Shown here piece by piece: positions 48,966 to 51,399 of a stretch of DNA of 51,399 nt. The DNA is from a virus. Position numbers and translations under genes: made by a program. Position 1 is the stretch's first letter; each line of letters starts with the position of its first letter. The notes beneath the pieces were generated by a model. It had not been told where the DNA came from, made no database searches, and worked only from the letters and a program-made list of their open reading frames with translations. The stretch spans positions 1 through 51,399 of the IMG/VR virus record IMGVR_UViG_3300017950_000010; one strand, written 5' to 3'.

Positions 48966-49698
48966 AGCCCAATAGCTTTCCGACTTTTTCTACATCAATC
49001 TTCCGGTCATAAAAATCACCGAAGCCAATGTCGAACCAGTCTTTTTCATTGCGTTTAATATGAATTAAATGACCAACGAATGTTAATACATCTTCATAAT
49101 CTTTATTGAATCTTTCTTTATATTCCCTAATGACTAGGTTCTTCCATTCATTAGTAGAACTAAGTAACTTCGCAGCTGTCTTAGGGCCTACCCTATGGAG
49201 GCCTTTAATGTTATCCGTCGAGTCACCTGTAAGTAACTGGGAGTAATAATTAAAGTCAGCTTCCTTTTGAGTAAGACTAAACTGTTCAGACTTATCTGGA
49301 TTGTAATAGTTGAATGGATCGCAGAATAAATCTTTATCAATAGCTACAACAACAAAGTCATCTTCATTATGTTTACATTCATGGGCTGCTGTACGAACTA
49401 AGTCGTCAGCCTCACACCCATCAGATTGAATACCGACTTCCTCTTCCTCAAGCATAGCGTATAGCTCAGGGACTATCGAGGCGGGGTCAGCTTTAGGCCG
49501 ATTAGCTTTGTATAAAGGGAAATCTACTGACCGGAAATTCTCTACACCCTTAAGATAGATGTGGAGATTATCTGACCAAAGATCGTCCTTAATGTAGTTC
49601 AATTTACTATTGAACTTCGCGAAAGCTTCATCAACGGTTACTACGTTGAAACAAGACTTATATACAATGCTATCAGCATCAATTAAAATTTGAGTCAT
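48955..49698 (-). CDS. 5'-3' exonuclease (FEN/T5 D15-like, role of T7 gp6)
   Basis: 247 aa. Metal-binding acidic clusters are in MTQILIDADSIVY, in the CEADDLVRTAA motif, and in VVAIDKDLFCDP. A helix-hairpin-helix follows (GDSTDNIKGLHRVGPKTAAK). YKANRP supplies basic DNA contacts. These are the hallmarks of flap-endonuclease-like phage exonucleases that remove primers and degrade host DNA. It lies just after DNA polymerase as in T7, where gene 6 follows gene 5. Confidence 0.92.
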   Translation of the reverse strand: MTQILIDADSIVYKSCFNVVTVDEAFAKFNSKLNYIKDDLWSDNLHIYLKGVENFRSVDFPLYKANRPKADPASIVPELYAMLEEEEVGIQSDGCEADDLVRTAAHECKHNEDDFVVVAIDKDLFCDPFNYYNPDKSEQFSLTQKEADFNYYSQLLTGDSTDNIKGLHRVGPKTAAKLLSSTNEWKNLVIREYKERFNKDYEDVLTFVGHLIHIKRNEKDWFDIGFGDFYDRKIDVEKVGKLLGYDI

Positions 49699-49886
49699 TT
49701 CCAGCGATCTTTCAAATCAGTTAATGCTGTATGATAATAAGAGACTATCATATAAAGATAAGCTACAATTAGTAACCAATGGAATGTTGTAAATTCCATC
49801 ATAGCAGTCTCAACCATAAACTGTGGGATAGCCCAAGCTAATACTATTGTAGTTAAGATGATTGAAATAAATAAACGTTTAGGCAT
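49695..49886 (-). CDS. Small two-helix membrane protein (63 aa)
   Basis: ATG 49886 is selected since AAGGAACTATAAT precedes it; a longer frame from 49946 has no such site. Helices at about residues 5-22 (LFISIILTTIVLAWAIPQF) and 32-50 (TTFHWLLIVAYLYMIVSYY) end in a charged tail (TDLKDRWK). Lies between two replication genes and overlaps the exonuclease start by 4 nt. It could link replication to the membrane, or inhibit a host function. No family is recognised. Confidence 0.65.
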   Translation of the reverse strand: MPKRLFISIILTTIVLAWAIPQFMVETAMMEFTTFHWLLIVAYLYMIVSYYHTALTDLKDRWK

Positions 49887-49887
49887 A

Positions 49888-50082
49888 TTATAGTTCCTTA
49901 TTTTTAGTGAATGAAACGGAAAACATTTCAGGTTCTTCTGGCGCATACTTAATCTTACGCCAACCCATTTCTAATTTATAACCTGACATATCAGGGTTTA
50001 AAGCTTTTCTTTGAGCCCAAGCTTTTCCTGCTTCTTCATCAGGGAATAATCGATTAATATAACTGTTAAATGTTTTAACCAT
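49888..50082 (-). CDS. Small hypothetical protein after DNA polymerase (64 aa)
   Basis: The start overlaps the polymerase stop as TAATG. Basic, aromatic protein (MVKTFNSYINRLFPDEEAGKA, RKIKYAPEEPEMFSVSFTKN). No membrane segment or motif. Coupled production with the polymerase suggests a replisome accessory, but nothing further can be read from the sequence. Confidence 0.65.
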   Translation of the reverse strand: MVKTFNSYINRLFPDEEAGKAWAQRKALNPDMSGYKLEMGWRKIKYAPEEPEMFSVSFTKNKEL

Positions 50083-51399
50083 TAATGTGTCTCCGCTAGG
50101 TTGTTACCGATTTCGTAATCACCCGACATAATAGTTACGCCGAGAAGCTTTGGGGCTTCAGTTAAACCTTCAACAAGAATTGCACCAAGTCTTTCGGCGT
50201 GTTCTTCCTTACAGCTATACTGAAACTCGTCGTGATACATTAGTCTTGGTTCACATTCAATATCTTCTTCCGCTATACGTTCCTTAATATAACCAATAGC
50301 AATCTTCATAGTAGCAGCTTCAGCTGATTGAAGAAGATAATTAAGTGTTTGATAAGACTCTCTTACATAGATACGCTGACCACCTAAGCCCCGAATGAAT
50401 CCGTGACCAGTTAAATGTTTAGCACGTTTAAATTGTTCTTCCAATTTAGATTTGAGTCGTGCTAATCCTGGAATAGCTTTAGCGTACTTATCTTTAGAAG
50501 CATTACCAACGTCAGCGTTCATAACACCCGTAATGTAAAGCCCTAACTTAGCAGCACCAGCACCGAAGAGATAAGCGTAAATCCATCTCTTAGCTGCAGC
50601 CCTAGAACAACCTAGGATATCTGCGTTCTTCTGGTGAACATCACCATTGAGGACTTCATTAGTAAAGTCTTCATCCCCAATGTAATGGGCTAGAACTCTG
50701 AACTGATTACCAGCAGAGTCAGCGCCGACTACTACATGACCTTCCTCTGGGAGAAACAATGCACGCATACGCTTTCCCCATTCCTCAGTCGCTCCAGGAA
50801 GGTTGGCGATAATCTCATGCCTCCATCTAAATGTAGGCGTTCCAATATTCCAAGCCCTTCCGTGTAGTCTCGTACAACCACGTTCATCAGTGACAGAATC
50901 TCGGACCCATCCTTGTGTAATACTAAGGCGTGATCTAAGAGTAGTCCAGTCATCGATACTTCTGCCGATGTCTCCAAGCTTTTCCAGACTGGAAGTAGTA
51001 AGCTTAGGACCTGTTCGTTGAAAATCACCGGAAGGAAGTCGTTTGACGTTCCAATCATCAGGTTCCCATCCGATTCCATATAAGTACTCCTTCACTTGTT
51101 CTAAATTGCCTAGTCTTGTTTTGACCTTACGGCTTCGTTGAAACTCGACATTAGGATTAATAGGAGGCTCATCAAGAAGAGCATCGTTAGGAGTGATATT
51201 CCTATCAAAGTACTCACTAAGAATACGGCAAGTTGCCGCAGTATACTCACCATTCTTTTTATACTTAGGGGTCTTCGGGGTCTTATCGATGAGCTCCGTA
51301 TGCATACCCAGAGATGGCTCAACTTTCCTTTCGATATTAGCCATAGCTGTTTGTAGTTGAGTAATAAGAATATTAGCTTGTTCAAGATCGAACCTCCAT
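50082..51399 (-). CDS. DNA polymerase, A family, T7 gp5-like (C-terminal part; 5' end beyond the window)
   Basis: The frame is open to the window edge (it reads through ATG 51344, preceded by WRFDLEQANILITQLQTA). The 439 residues seen are the palm-fingers-thumb. Motif A is VVVGADSAGNQFRVLAHY, followed by LNGDVHQKNADIL. Motif B is RAAAKRWIYAYLFGAG. Motif C is MYHDEFQYSC. The N-terminal 3'-5' exonuclease domain, about 250 residues in T7, should lie beyond the edge. It replicates the phage genome, probably with host thioredoxin, though the thumb insertion for it cannot be judged. Exonuclease and primase genes follow in the operon. Confidence 0.95.
   Translation of the reverse strand, partial: WRFDLEQANILITQLQTAMANIERKVEPSLGMHTELIDKTPKTPKYKKNGEYTAATCRILSEYFDRNITPNDALLDEPPINPNVEFQRSRKVKTRLGNLEQVKEYLYGIGWEPDDWNVKRLPSGDFQRTGPKLTTSSLEKLGDIGRSIDDWTTLRSRLSITQGWVRDSVTDERGCTRLHGRAWNIGTPTFRWRHEIIANLPGATEEWGKRMRALFLPEEGHVVVGADSAGNQFRVLAHYIGDEDFTNEVLNGDVHQKNADILGCSRAAAKRWIYAYLFGAGAAKLGLYITGVMNADVGNASKDKYAKAIPGLARLKSKLEEQFKRAKHLTGHGFIRGLGGQRIYVRESYQTLNYLLQSAEAATMKIAIGYIKERIAEEDIECEPRLMYHDEFQYSCKEEHAERLGAILVEGLTEAPKLLGVTIMSGDYEIGNNLAETH

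Noticed and set aside
1-51399. CRISPR array, tRNA genes, integrase/att site, insertion sequences
   Set aside because: None seen. The repeats present are coding repeats in the tail fibre or short regulatory hairpins.
1-51399. Terminal direct repeat proving that the window is a complete genome
   Set aside because: The first and last bases do not match each other, and DNA polymerase is cut at the right edge, so the window is an incomplete or arbitrarily opened molecule.

Overview
The window is most of the genome of a lytic, short-tailed (podovirus-type) double-stranded DNA phage of about 40% GC. It has a T7-like replication and transcription set: single-subunit RNA polymerase, A-family DNA polymerase, gp4-like primase-helicase, FEN-type exonuclease and gp2.5-like ssDNA-binding protein. 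The virion module is not T7-like: the portal looks P22-type, the capsid resembles the SU10/DUF5309 family, and the tail nozzle is very large. There is no integrase, repressor, tRNA or CRISPR. The combination of a B12-dependent ribonucleotide reductase, a small glycine-rich adhesin and 2OG-Fe(II) oxygenases is typical of marine phages. A Coq4-like gene points, weakly, to a ubiquinone-containing proteobacterial host. The host cannot be named from this sequence.

Layout. (1) 1-1675, minus strand: a leftward early/replication operon holding a tiny membrane peptide, ssDNA-binding protein, a 129-aa protein, another tiny membrane peptide, a structured non-coding stretch with a good sigma70-type promoter, then two small genes, the last running off the left edge. 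The window ends at 51399 inside a leftward DNA polymerase gene. The two edges therefore probably belong to one operon on a circular map, with a piece missing between them. (2) 1681-1872: divergent control region. (3) 1873-9764, plus strand: small basic and membrane proteins, terminase, glutaredoxin, class II ribonucleotide reductase, a 2OG oxygenase, secreted and membrane proteins, and a structured RNA. (4) 9775-17842: tail fibre with collagen-like repeats and an S74 chaperone, adhesin, then an AT-rich cargo block with the Coq4-like gene and a second 2OG oxygenase. (5) 17924-31307: portal, scaffold, capsid, adaptor, holin candidates, nozzle. (6) 31352-43122: acetyltransferase-like protein and a large ejection (internal virion) protein module. 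(7) 43133-43182: bidirectional terminator. (8) 43186-51399, minus strand: DNA polymerase, exonuclease, GIY-YIG endonuclease, primase-helicase, dCMP deaminase, RNA polymerase, then small paralogues.

Most notable. Two complete hammerhead ribozyme cores (type II arrangement) lie on the minus strand immediately before and after the ssDNA-binding protein gene. Self-cleavage at both would cut out a monocistronic SSB mRNA of about 541 nt. The last virion protein (1115 aa) carries degenerate motifs A, B and C of a single-subunit RNA polymerase at almost exactly the T7 spacing. It could be a second RNA polymerase carried in the virion, in addition to the ordinary T7-like one. The ejection protein before it starts with a staphylococcal-nuclease-like domain, and the one before that starts with a T4-type lysozyme. 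The ejected set may thus combine cell-wall cleavage, a nuclease fold and a polymerase fold. A recurrent theme is very small hydrophobic peptides (18-47 aa) tightly coupled by TAATG or ATGA overlaps.

How it would work (inference): host RNA polymerase, possibly helped by the virion polymerase-like protein, starts leftward early transcription. The T7-like polymerase, made last in that operon, then transcribes the rightward structural genes. Stem-loops after capsid, nozzle and fibre genes tune expression. The reductase, glutaredoxin and deaminase supply nucleotides.
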